From NCBI GenBank assembly GCA_945906715.1, contig CAMDRK010000173.1, forward strand, positions 1 through 5,892: 5,892 nt of DNA, read 5' to 3'. Both the position numbers and the translations under genes were made by a program. Of the stretch, positions 1 to 5,090 are shown piece by piece (positions within the stretch are counted from its first letter, which is position 1; each line of letters opens with the position of its first letter). The DNA comes from Nitrospira lenta (GTDB lineage: Bacteria > Nitrospirota > Nitrospiria > Nitrospirales > Nitrospiraceae). The notes under the pieces were generated by a model, which was not told the origin of the DNA, searched no databases, and was given only the letters and a program-made list of their open reading frames with translations.

Positions 1-170
1 TGCGACGACCACGGGACCACTCCCAACAGAGAACGTGGGGCCCCGCCGCTGCCGTCAGCGACCGCGACAGAGGCCGAGGAGTCGGCGGCCTCTCCAATAT
101 GGCGGCCACTGCCCCTCTGACCATCAGTCGTGAATAATGCGGGCTAGCCTCTGCTGCTATTGGGGTCTTT
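1..170. other. GC-rich left edge, no assignable gene
   Basis: All three plus frames read from the edge to early stops (TGA 118-120, TAA 135-137 and a TGA at about 131), and each gives low-complexity Arg/Pro/Ala-rich peptides. The minus strand also has frames open to the edge. None resembles a family I know, so I cannot say whether a gene end is present. The base composition is visibly more GC-rich than 171-1310, which may mark a junction. A perfect 8-bp inverted repeat lies at 69-93. Confidence 0.4.
69..93. repeat. GC-rich 8-bp inverted repeat (hairpin)
   Basis: AGAGGCCG (69-76) and CGGCCTCT (86-93) are perfect reverse complements around a 9-nt loop. No T-run follows on either strand, so it is not a typical intrinsic terminator. 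It could be the structured end of an upstream transcription unit or chance in GC-rich DNA. Confidence 0.4.
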
Positions 171-395
171 ATGCAGCTTATAACCCCTTGGCACAAGAAA
201 CATTCCTCCACCGTGTACCTTGAATACGATGGCAATACGAACGCGTTGCTGACCAGTAATCGGCTAGAAGCACTTCAGGGTCGTGTGTGTCCGCACTTCT
301 CAGGCCAGAACCATGTGGGCGATCCATTTTGGCGGTCGGAAACTATCTCGCACATTAAGTTAGTGCAAAATAGCTTGGCACAGGTGGTTCAATAA
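171..395 (+). CDS. Doubtful small hypothetical protein (74 aa)
   Basis: This is an ATG-initiated frame of 74 codons ending in TAA 16 nt before the next gene. I do not recognise the protein. It has no hydrophobic segment and no visible motif; it contains two Cys-free thirds and mixed polar sequence of ordinary composition. Upstream of the ATG there is only GGGG at a distance of about 5 nt, which is a poor ribosome binding site. In its favour are the spacing to the DUF2188 gene and the lack of any competing minus-strand frame. It may be a real small accessory gene, a remnant, or chance. Confidence 0.3.
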   Translation: MQLITPWHKKHSSTVYLEYDGNTNALLTSNRLEALQGRVCPHFSGQNHVGDPFWRSETISHIKLVQNSLAQVVQ

Positions 396-400
396 ATAAT

Positions 401-406
401 AGGAGG
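401..406 (+). promoter_or_regulatory. Ribosome binding site of the DUF2188 gene
   Basis: AGGAGG lies 5 nt before the ATG at 412 and fixes the start of the 82-aa gene. No convincing promoter is visible just upstream. Confidence 0.75.
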
Positions 407-411
407 CGTAG

Positions 412-660
412 ATGAGTAAAGATCGTGACAGAATAATTTTTCGACGTGACGACGGAAAATGGGCCAACAAGCGAAATGATGCAGATAAGGCATCAAGTGT
501 TCATGATACTCAAGGGGATGCCACCAATGTAGCGAGAGAGATGCTGCGAAACCAAGGAGGGGGAGAGCTAACGATAAAAGGTCGTGATGGGCAGATACGA
601 AGCAAAGATACCATCGCGCCTGGGCATGACCCATTTCCCCCTAGGGATCGAGAGCATTAA
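412..660 (+). CDS. DUF2188 domain-containing small protein
   Basis: This 82-aa hydrophilic protein matches the DUF2188 pattern from memory. It has an N-terminal basic beta segment (residues 7-12), G15-K16-W17, the A27-S28-S29-V30-H31-D32-T33 block, a helix with AREMLRNQGGGEL (41-53), then IKGRDGQIRSKDTI (55-68). The tail resembles the NDPxPPRD ending common in this family (DPFPPRD, 73-79). DUF2188 proteins are usually 65-90 aa, so the length fits. The biochemical role is unknown; members are small cytosolic proteins, often in accessory regions. A strong ribosome binding site 5 nt upstream supports the ATG. The next gene signal (736) is 75 nt downstream on the same strand, so co-transcription is possible. 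Confidence 0.85.
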   Translation: MSKDRDRIIFRRDDGKWANKRNDADKASSVHDTQGDATNVAREMLRNQGGGELTIKGRDGQIRSKDTIAPGHDPFPPRDREH

Positions 661-684
661 ATAGCGGGAGTAAGGTAAGATTTG

Positions 685-704
685 GATTGCGGAAAAATGC
701 AATC
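685..704 (+). repeat. Small hairpin between DUF2188 gene and leader ORF
   Basis: GATTGC (685-690) and GCAATC (699-704) form a perfect 6-bp stem around an A-rich 8-nt loop. There is no T-run after it, so it is not a convincing terminator. It lies 17 nt before the very strong Shine-Dalgarno sequence at 721-730 and would sit in the same leader if the transcript continues. Confidence 0.3.
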
Positions 705-720
705 TCAAAATATCTAAGAG

Positions 721-730
721 AAGGAGGTGA
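721..730 (+). promoter_or_regulatory. Perfect 10-nt Shine-Dalgarno sequence
   Basis: AAGGAGGTGA is fully complementary to the anti-Shine-Dalgarno end of 16S rRNA, and its GGAGG core is 8 nt from the ATG at 736, an ideal spacing. It is by far the strongest such site in the window. It serves a frame of only 30 codons, which suggests either a leader peptide or the intact start of a gene that was later frameshifted. Bases 725-734 can also pair with 868-877. Confidence 0.75.
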
Positions 731-735
731 GGTGC

Positions 736-828
736 ATGGCTTTTTGTAGCCCCCAGAGCGGCAAGAACTTTCACCGATTGGTGATTCTTGGTTGGTTGGA
801 CTATTTGCGGCGGAATCGTTTATTTTAG
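736..828 (+). CDS. Putative 30-codon leader peptide or frameshifted gene start
   Basis: ATG at 736 follows the ideal Shine-Dalgarno site and reads 30 codons to TAG at 826-828. The peptide is basic, with a hydrophobic stretch LVILGWLDYL at residues 15-24 and an Arg-Arg-Asn-Arg end. I recognise no family. The longer plus-strand frame that ends at 1310 is open in another register from 750 onward and overlaps this ORF. Two readings are possible: a true leader peptide upstream of the 897-1310 ORF, or the 5' end of one gene whose frame was broken by a small insertion or deletion between about 750 and 828. Only homologues could decide. Confidence 0.4.
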   Translation: MAFCSPQSGKNFHRLVILGWLDYLRRNRLF

Positions 829-865
829 TCCAATCGAAAGAAGCTGAGTCGGGAATCTTTGTTCG

Positions 866-891
866 AACGCCTCGCCTGCATGCGAGGCGTT
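866..891 (+). promoter_or_regulatory. Perfect 10-bp hairpin covering a ribosome binding site
   Basis: AACGCCTCGC (866-875) and GCGAGGCGTT (882-891) are exact reverse complements around a 6-nt loop. The right arm contains GAGG (884-887), 9 nt before the ATG at 897, so folding would hide this ribosome binding site. Only two T follow the stem, so a standard intrinsic terminator is unlikely, although the GC-rich stem looks like one. The left arm can also pair with 725-734, giving a competing fold. Confidence 0.55.
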
Positions 892-896
892 ATGCC

Positions 897-1310
897 ATGG
901 TGATGATGGACGCGTTCCTGGCGTGGGATGCCTGTCTTGCGAACGAAAGTGTTTCAAAAATTCGTTCTTTCTTATGCTGTCATGTCCGGGAGATTGACCG
1001 GGGTCACAATAATATGGATATCTGGGGTTCGCGACTTTTCCAGCAGCAGCTTTCTTTAGCCAAGTTGAATTGGGAGCCGCCACTATCTGGGAAGCCCACA
1101 CGAAGCAAGCGGGCGCTCCGGCTGATAATGGACGATGGGAAAATTCTTGGAACCATCATTGTGCGCGGAAAGGAAATTATCTTCCCGGAATTCTTGACTA
1201 TTGAAGTCAGCACCTCCTCGGATCATCTCAGTGAGGCAGTCTGTGTTCCTATATCCGAACTAACGCGGGAAACATTGCGTGAACGTATTAGAGAAGAGCT
1301 GAGATGGTGA
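897..1310 (+). CDS. Hypothetical protein (138 aa from ATG 897)
   Basis: I do not recognise this protein. I chose ATG 897 because GAGG lies 9 nt upstream. The frame is open further back, and a TTG at 792 would give 172 aa but has no visible ribosome binding site. The C-terminal half looks like a genuine folded domain: alternating charged and beta-type segments (RALRLIMDDGKILGTIIV, about residues 78-95 from ATG 897; KEIIFPEFLTIEV, 98-110) and a charged terminal helix with SELTRETLRERIREELRW. The N-terminal part has several Cys and a WDACLANESV segment. There are no membrane spans. It lies downstream of the leader-like ORF and hairpin and converges on the restriction endonuclease gene with a 108-nt gap. 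It may be an accessory gene, possibly with a broken 5' end. Confidence 0.55.
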   Translation: MVMMDAFLAWDACLANESVSKIRSFLCCHVREIDRGHNNMDIWGSRLFQQQLSLAKLNWEPPLSGKPTRSKRALRLIMDDGKILGTIIVRGKEIIFPEFLTIEVSTSSDHLSEAVCVPISELTRETLRERIREELRW

Positions 1311-1418
1311 TGCTGGATGGGAAAGCTAGTGGGGCCGTCGCTTGGCCTTGCACCTTGGAGGGGCGGTTTCCGAAAATGGTTCTCGCCTCGTCAGTGCGCG
1401 CTCGCGTGTGCGGTCTCG

Positions 1419-2183
1419 CTATTTACTGCGGCTGCCCAAGAACGTGACGACGTGACCTTGTAGGGCTGCTACGAAGCGCTGAAAATTTAAGTCTTCAGCC
1501 GGCTGCGTGATTGTGGTTTTTCGTGAGTTCGTGGCCATCATGAAGCAGGCTGAGGTATAGAGCCGCTCCAGCACCAAGCGGCGACAGAGCAACTCGTAGC
1601 GCTTGCTATAGGATACTCCTCTATACCGTCGAAGAGCTGCTGTATCTTTGAGATGAGTTTCTCCACGAAACTCAGGGTCTACCTGGAAGTACGGTTCCTT
1701 GTTGACGACAGGGGTTTTGACGTTGTCTCGATCTTCCAGCAAGAACAAGTAGCCGAGGAAGGGGGGCGGCGCCTGACCAAGGCGGCCTTCTCGGAAGGCT
1801 GTCCAGATATCCTTGGCACTGCCCACCGCTTCTTCCGAACGGTTGTTCACATTGTTGCCGATCGACTTGCCGGCTTGGGACTTAAACTCCATCGCCAAGA
1901 CCAACGCGCCGTTCGAGACGACAATGAGATCCCATTTTTTCGTGGCTCTGAAATAGCCCGGCAGCTCAAGAGGGGTTCTCGTGTGGACATCGACCTTCTT
2001 CAGCCCGGCTTCGCACAGGATGTCAGAAACTAAGACTTCAAGGGCACCCATCTGGGATCCTCCTGTTACCTCACCTCGCGTTCCGGCATCGATTTTCCCA
2101 GATCTGACCTGCTTTTCTTTATTTCGCCTTCGAGCGTTCCAGTAGCTTTGGATGGCGGCTTGCAATCTCTTGTCAATGTTCAA
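1419..2183 (-). CDS. Type II restriction endonuclease, XhoI/PaeR7I family
   Basis: The protein matches the PaeR7I/XhoI endonuclease family, which cuts CTCGAG in double-stranded DNA. With the TTG start at 2183 it is 254 aa, close to the roughly 245 aa of PaeR7I and XhoI. The PD-(D/E)xK nuclease core is visible: LPGYFRATKKWDL with D85, then E99 and K101 in AMEFKSQAG. Family hallmarks follow: NNVNNRSEEAVGSAKDIWTAFREG, and PPPFLGYLFLLEDRD. I chose TTG 2183 because GGAGG lies 6 nt upstream, inside the methylase gene. In-frame ATG 2216 and GTG 2255 would lengthen the protein but lack good ribosome binding sites. The start overlaps the methylase stop by 11 nt, indicating translational coupling. All catalytic residues are present, so it looks functional; cognate specificity is inferred from the family. 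Confidence 0.9.
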   Translation of the reverse strand: MNIDKRLQAAIQSYWNARRRNKEKQVRSGKIDAGTRGEVTGGSQMGALEVLVSDILCEAGLKKVDVHTRTPLELPGYFRATKKWDLIVVSNGALVLAMEFKSQAGKSIGNNVNNRSEEAVGSAKDIWTAFREGRLGQAPPPFLGYLFLLEDRDNVKTPVVNKEPYFQVDPEFRGETHLKDTAALRRYRGVSYSKRYELLCRRLVLERLYTSACFMMATNSRKTTITQPAEDLNFQRFVAALQGHVVTFLGSRSK

Positions 2184-3957
2184 GCGCTCCCTCCATCGTG
2201 CGAGTGGTAATTCCATACAGGTCCAAAGCCATCTGGGTTGCGCGGGGCCTGTCACGATGACGGAAGGCGTCTCTCAGTTCATGGGATTGCAACTTGGACA
2301 AGGTCGCAGGGGCAGGGACTCGAATCCGGCGCAGGTACTGTGCTTGGAAGCGCAAATAGCCGCCTCGCATGCGGACTCCATACGATTCGATAAAAAACTG
2401 TCCGACCTTCGACATCAGGAGGCCTCCGAGTACTTCCAGGTCCCACTCGTCCGACTGAATGAAATACAGATTGTGGTGAGGGTACGTTTCCCCCCGATCT
2501 AAGACCGGATCGAGCCGGTTCTTAATATCCGGGATATAGAGTTTGTGTATATCGGTGAGGGCATGGTTGACGCGGTCAATAGTCTTGTACCACTTTCCGG
2601 CACTCTTCTCCGCTGTGTGGCGCTTCTTCAGATCCGTCGCATGTTGCTCGTAGTAGGCTCTTAACTTCGGATAGGCCTTCAGATTGACAAGTCCGTCGTG
2701 GTTCCATGGATTCACAAGATAGTGCCCGGACCATCGCACCGTTCCGCTCGACAAATCTTTCGCCAGTGCGAGCTTTAGGAGGCGGGAAGGCTCCACAAGG
2801 TCCGCATCTGTCGTGATGTAGACGCTATCGTTCCCGGTGGCGACGCCGATTCCCACTTTGGCATTCATCTCGAGGGGAGGGAACTGATCTTCCAGTCGCC
2901 GGAGGAGCGCCAACTGTTCTGGTGAATGGCAGGGCCAGGGGTCTGCTCCTTTGAACCATGTGTTCACCACTGCCCGATGGATACCTTGGGGCAGTATGCC
3001 GCGGCCCTTTGTCTGGAGCGCCGTTGCCAATTGTCTTGGCTGAATGTTCTCAGCGTCCTGACCGGCACTTGCCACAACGGTCGACTGCTGTTTTGTGTGT
3101 CGAATCACCGTGATCGCTGGATAGGCGTCCACTTCATCATCGAAGGCGTTGGCGTGGTGCATGCTCAGGAGTACGTCAACACTGTAAGCTGAGGTAATAA
3201 GCTGCCGCAGTTCCGCCCCATATTGGTTACGCATCCATCGATCAGCGCAGATAAAGACGCATACACCGCCGGTCTTCAACTGCCGAAGTGCGGCTTCGAA
3301 AAAGGCCACATAGAGATCGGCTCGACCGCGCATCGTCGGATACGCATTGCGGTAGACCGAGGCCGTTTCTTCTGGAATATCCTCAAGTCGTACGTATGGA
3401 GGGTTTCCGATAATGAAATCAGCCTGTCTGCTACCGGCATCGAAAAGATAATCCCGGTTTAACACCCACGCGTCGGCCAATCGTTTGGCTAGCGGGCGCC
3501 TTACCCCACGAGTCATTAGGATACTTTGGGCAAGAGCGCGCGCACGAGCAGCGCTCTCTTCATCCAGTTCGTATGCGATCAAGGAACTTTGGCATTCTGA
3601 CAACGATCGACCAAAACTCCGACACGACTCCACCAGGCGCTCGATCATGGGACCGAGAAATGCACCATCACCAGCCGCTGGCTCGACTGCCAGGGCATCC
3701 ACGAGGTTTTTATCCGAACAGTAGCCGCTCAGATCAAGGAGTAGTTCAACGACCCAACGTTTTGTGTACACGACGCCTTTCGGCTCGACTACTGCGGCAG
3801 GAAGAGGACGGCGGAGAGGTGCAATCAGCTGGAGCTGAATACCTCGCGTTGCGGCTGATGGGCTTATCTGGTTGTCTGCCACGAGGGCCTCGAACTCTCT
3901 GGTGAGGTTTAGGGGAAAGGAGCGGCTGATACTAACTTGTCTGCGCTCTTCGTTCAA
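2173..3957 (-). CDS. DNA N6-adenine methyltransferase, PaeR7I/XhoI-type
   Basis: This 594-aa enzyme should methylate adenine in the site cut by its downstream partner nuclease, using S-adenosylmethionine. Motifs run in the gamma-class order: motif X-like GVVYTKRWVVELLLD (61-75), motif I EPAAGDGAFL (92-101), acidic AYELD (128-132), catalytic motif IV IGNPPYVRLEDIP (183-195), DLYVAFFEAAL (214-224) and GGVCVFICADRW (230-241). KVGIGVATGNDSVYI (367-381) opens the likely target-recognition region, typical of Eco57I-like methylases. The length is somewhat above the roughly 530 aa I recall for M.PaeR7I. The start is TTG at 3957, with a weak GGTGA 7 nt upstream. The gene is first in a methylase-then-nuclease pair and has no controller gene beside it. 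No frameshift or lost motif is seen. Confidence 0.9.
   Translation of the reverse strand: MNEERRQVSISRSFPLNLTREFEALVADNQISPSAATRGIQLQLIAPLRRPLPAAVVEPKGVVYTKRWVVELLLDLSGYCSDKNLVDALAVEPAAGDGAFLGPMIERLVESCRSFGRSLSECQSSLIAYELDEESAARARALAQSILMTRGVRRPLAKRLADAWVLNRDYLFDAGSRQADFIIGNPPYVRLEDIPEETASVYRNAYPTMRGRADLYVAFFEAALRQLKTGGVCVFICADRWMRNQYGAELRQLITSAYSVDVLLSMHHANAFDDEVDAYPAITVIRHTKQQSTVVASAGQDAENIQPRQLATALQTKGRGILPQGIHRAVVNTWFKGADPWPCHSPEQLALLRRLEDQFPPLEMNAKVGIGVATGNDSVYITTDADLVEPSRLLKLALAKDLSSGTVRWSGHYLVNPWNHDGLVNLKAYPKLRAYYEQHATDLKKRHTAEKSAGKWYKTIDRVNHALTDIHKLYIPDIKNRLDPVLDRGETYPHHNLYFIQSDEWDLEVLGGLLMSKVGQFFIESYGVRMRGGYLRFQAQYLRRIRVPAPATLSKLQSHELRDAFRHRDRPRATQMALDLYGITTRTMEGALEH
2190..2194 (-). 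promoter_or_regulatory. Internal ribosome binding site deciding the endonuclease start
   Basis: Read on the minus strand, GGAGG is followed by GAGCGC and then TTG at 2183-2181. The site lies within the last codons of the methyltransferase gene. It supports a TTG start and coupled translation of the nuclease after the methylase. Confidence 0.65.
2869..2874. other. CTCGAG site inside the methyltransferase gene
   Basis: This is the only CTCGAG I found in the window by eye. It encodes L362-E363 of the methylase. If the system has XhoI specificity, its own methylase gene carries a cognate site that must stay methylated. Confidence 0.7.
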
Positions 3958-3975
3958 GATTCATTCACCAGCAGA

Positions 3976-4003
3976 GGTATATTCGTTTGTGTGCGACGCT
4001 CAA
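3976..4003 (-). promoter_or_regulatory. Candidate promoter of the restriction-modification operon
   Basis: On the minus strand, TTGAGC (4003-3998) and TATACC (3981-3976) are separated by 16 nt, each matching 4 of 6 sigma-70 consensus bases. Transcription would start near 3969, about 12 nt before the TTG of the methylase. An interrupted palindrome, TCAAT (4000-4004) with ATTGA (4011-4015), overlaps the -35 element and could be an operator. Both calls rest on sequence inspection only. Confidence 0.35.
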
Positions 4004-4218
4004 TCGGGAAATTGAAACCATTCTCCGCGCGCGGGATTGCGTGGTTGCTTCCTGCCTCGTGAGAATCCCTTCAAGGTGATCATCTCTCCAGACGGGTCGA
4101 TCCAATGTGGTGTTTCGCATACGCATTGAATATGAATCGTCGGCAAATTGAAGCGCGAGAGGTGTGAGACATGCTGGATGAGCGAGACGGCCACACGGGT
4201 GAGACTGGGGATCTCCCC

Positions 4219-4249
4219 CTGCGCGCATCGAGCGACCACCGCTTTATCG
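4219..4249 (+). repeat. Dispersed repeat, copy 1
   Basis: Bases 4219-4239 are identical to 4970-4990, and the match extends to 31 bp with 3 mismatches, all C versus T. A shorter shared block, GAGGTG(T/C)GAGAC, lies upstream of both copies (4159-4170 and 4834-4845). This suggests remnants of a larger intergenic repeat family. Both copies lie outside genes and in the same orientation. Confidence 0.7.
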
Positions 4250-4410
4250 GAGAGAGAAAAGAAACCAGGCTACTTAATCGGAATCCTTTCCGCCAGTCGC
4301 GCTGTCTCGCGCATCGCCTGCATCCGACATCCTGCCGCACCGCTCCGCAGCCTTCCCCCCTGTGCTCAAGCCCCGATGCAATTGCCGACGCGAATCGAGT
4401 ACAGTGTGCG

Positions 4411-4416
4411 GATAAT
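4411..4416 (+). promoter_or_regulatory. Possible -10 box of the 85-aa gene
   Basis: GATAAT matches 5 of 6 consensus bases, and transcription would begin near 4423, leaving a short leader with the ribosome binding site. No good -35 hexamer exists at 16-18 nt; TTGCCG (4382-4387) is 23 nt away, which is too far. Confidence 0.25.
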
Positions 4417-4445
4417 TTCTCTTTGTCTGATGCTTTGGAGGAGCC

Positions 4446-4703
4446 ATGGCGGTATTTCGACGACCCGAGTTGGAAAAAGATAACCCGATCGCTCCGCAGA
4501 TGTATGTCGGGCCGAGGAGGAGGCGCGCGCTGTTACGTGAAGCCTCGTTGTCGTCTGCCTCAAGGCAGGGGGACATGGCCGAGACGCTACAGGCCTTGAC
4601 GGCAGCGGCGGAACGATTTGTGGCGAGCGTACCGCCATCGAAGAAGCTGCAAGAGGAACGGAGCGCATTGCTGGCGGCGATCATCCAGGCGCAACAGCTC
4701 TGA
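4446..4703 (+). CDS. Hypothetical protein, 85 aa
   Basis: I do not recognise this protein. ATG 4446 has a strong GGAGGAG ribosome binding site ending 2 nt before it, with the GGAGG core 4 nt from the start. The N-terminal half is polar, with a basic cluster R24-R27 after PQMYVGP. The C-terminal half (about 44-84) is predicted by eye to be helical: an Ala/Leu-rich helix ETLQALTAAAERFVASV, a PPS turn at 63-65, then KKLQEERSALLAAIIQAQQ. There is no membrane span or signal peptide. It stands alone between two non-coding gaps, and the composition resembles the flanking chromosomal gene rather than the restriction block. Confidence 0.7.
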   Translation: MAVFRRPELEKDNPIAPQMYVGPRRRRALLREASLSSASRQGDMAETLQALTAAAERFVASVPPSKKLQEERSALLAAIIQAQQL

Positions 4704-4715
4704 CCAGAATTGCGG

Positions 4716-4730
4716 GGTCATTGCTTGACC
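4716..4730 (+). terminator. Weak hairpin after the 85-aa gene
   Basis: GGTCA (4716-4720) and TGACC (4726-4730) form a 5-bp stem around a 5-nt loop, extendable by G-T pairs, 12 nt after the stop codon. A T-run is missing, so termination is only a possibility. Confidence 0.25.
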
Positions 4731-4969
4731 TTGGAAAGGGGGAAGACGTTGTCAGTGAGAGAAACCTGGGTATTCTATTCTTCGAGTTGGAATGAAATGC
4801 ATCGGCGGTAGGTGAACTCGGCCATGGACGTGTGAGGTGCGAGACCCTTCACAATTCCCCATACCTTTCTTCAAGGGAGTGGCCGAGGCTGCCCTTCACT
4901 GCGCGCGTTGGACTAAGACTTAACTCAACTCATTACCTGCATTCAGCGAGGCGGCTGGTGTGGTCTCCA

Positions 4970-5000
4970 CTGCGCGCATCGAGCGACCACTGCTTCACCG
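4970..5000 (+). repeat. Dispersed repeat, copy 2
   Basis: This matches copy 1 (4219-4249) over 31 bp with 3 C/T differences; the first 21 bp are identical. Here GTGGTC (4960-4965) and GACCAC (4985-4990) form a 6-bp inverted repeat enclosing the palindromic TGCGCGCA, so this copy could fold. Copy 1 lacks the left arm. A degenerate start of the same unit lies 71 bp upstream at 4897. Confidence 0.7.
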
Positions 5001-5072
5001 TGGGGGCTCTGCGAGCACAGAGACCATGCCAGCTGCCTTGCCACTCCCCACCTGGCTGCTCCTCCCCCGCCC

Positions 5073-5081
5073 TGCTATGAT
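5073..5081 (+). promoter_or_regulatory. Extended -10 promoter of the HEAT-repeat gene
   Basis: TG-C-TATGAT is an extended -10 element with 5 of 6 matches in the hexamer (5076-5081). There is no good -35, as is usual for extended -10 promoters. Transcription would start around 5087-5089, just before the ATG at 5091, so the mRNA should be leaderless or nearly so. This fits the absence of a clear ribosome binding site. Confidence 0.5.
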
Positions 5082-5090
5082 GCTGATCTC

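Larger units (their letters stand above)
3965..4436. other. Non-coding gap between methylase and 85-aa gene
   Basis: Several overlapping frames exist on both strands, but none has a good ribosome binding site or recognisable product. The stretch holds the candidate methylase promoter, a near-palindrome GGGGATCTCCCC (4207-4218), one copy of the dispersed repeat (4219-4249), and a possible -10 box GATAAT (4411-4416) for the next gene. Confidence 0.5.
4704..5072. other. Non-coding gap with repeat remnants
   Basis: No gene is supportable here. The stretch contains the weak hairpin at 4716-4730, the GAGGTGCGAGAC block (4834-4845), a partial repeat CACTGCGCGC (4897-4906) that recurs at 4968-4977, dispersed repeat copy 2 (4970-5000), and a small inverted repeat CTCTG/CAGAG (5007-5022). 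Confidence 0.5.

Noticed and set aside
95..107. AATATGGCGGCC-like sequence resembling a eukaryotic factor site
   Set aside because: The window is clearly bacterial, and the match is a short chance similarity.
375..402. TTGGCA and TAATAG as a promoter for the DUF2188 gene
   Set aside because: Spacing is 16 nt, but transcription would begin after the ribosome binding site at 401-406, leaving it out of the mRNA.
389..774. Minus-strand frames opposite the DUF2188 gene
   Set aside because: They lie antisense to a recognised family with a strong ribosome binding site.
820..1213. Minus-strand frames opposite the 897-1310 gene
   Set aside because: They have no ribosome binding site or plausible protein features, and the plus-strand frame has better composition.
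1311..1418. Shared terminator between the convergent genes
   Set aside because: I found no stem of useful length with a T-run on either strand, only short CGCG-type repeats.
1653..2502. Plus-strand frames across the endonuclease and methylase genes
   Set aside because: They are shadows of two recognised minus-strand genes with intact motifs.
3965..4340. Minus frames upstream of the methylase as a controller (C) gene
   Set aside because: None shows a helix-turn-helix pattern, and the frames overlap one another and the repeat.
4171..4599. 142-codon plus frame overlapping the 85-aa gene
   Set aside because: It crosses the dispersed repeat and a GGAGGAG ribosome site, is rich in Arg/Pro/Cys as expected of a wrong frame, and has no good start signal.
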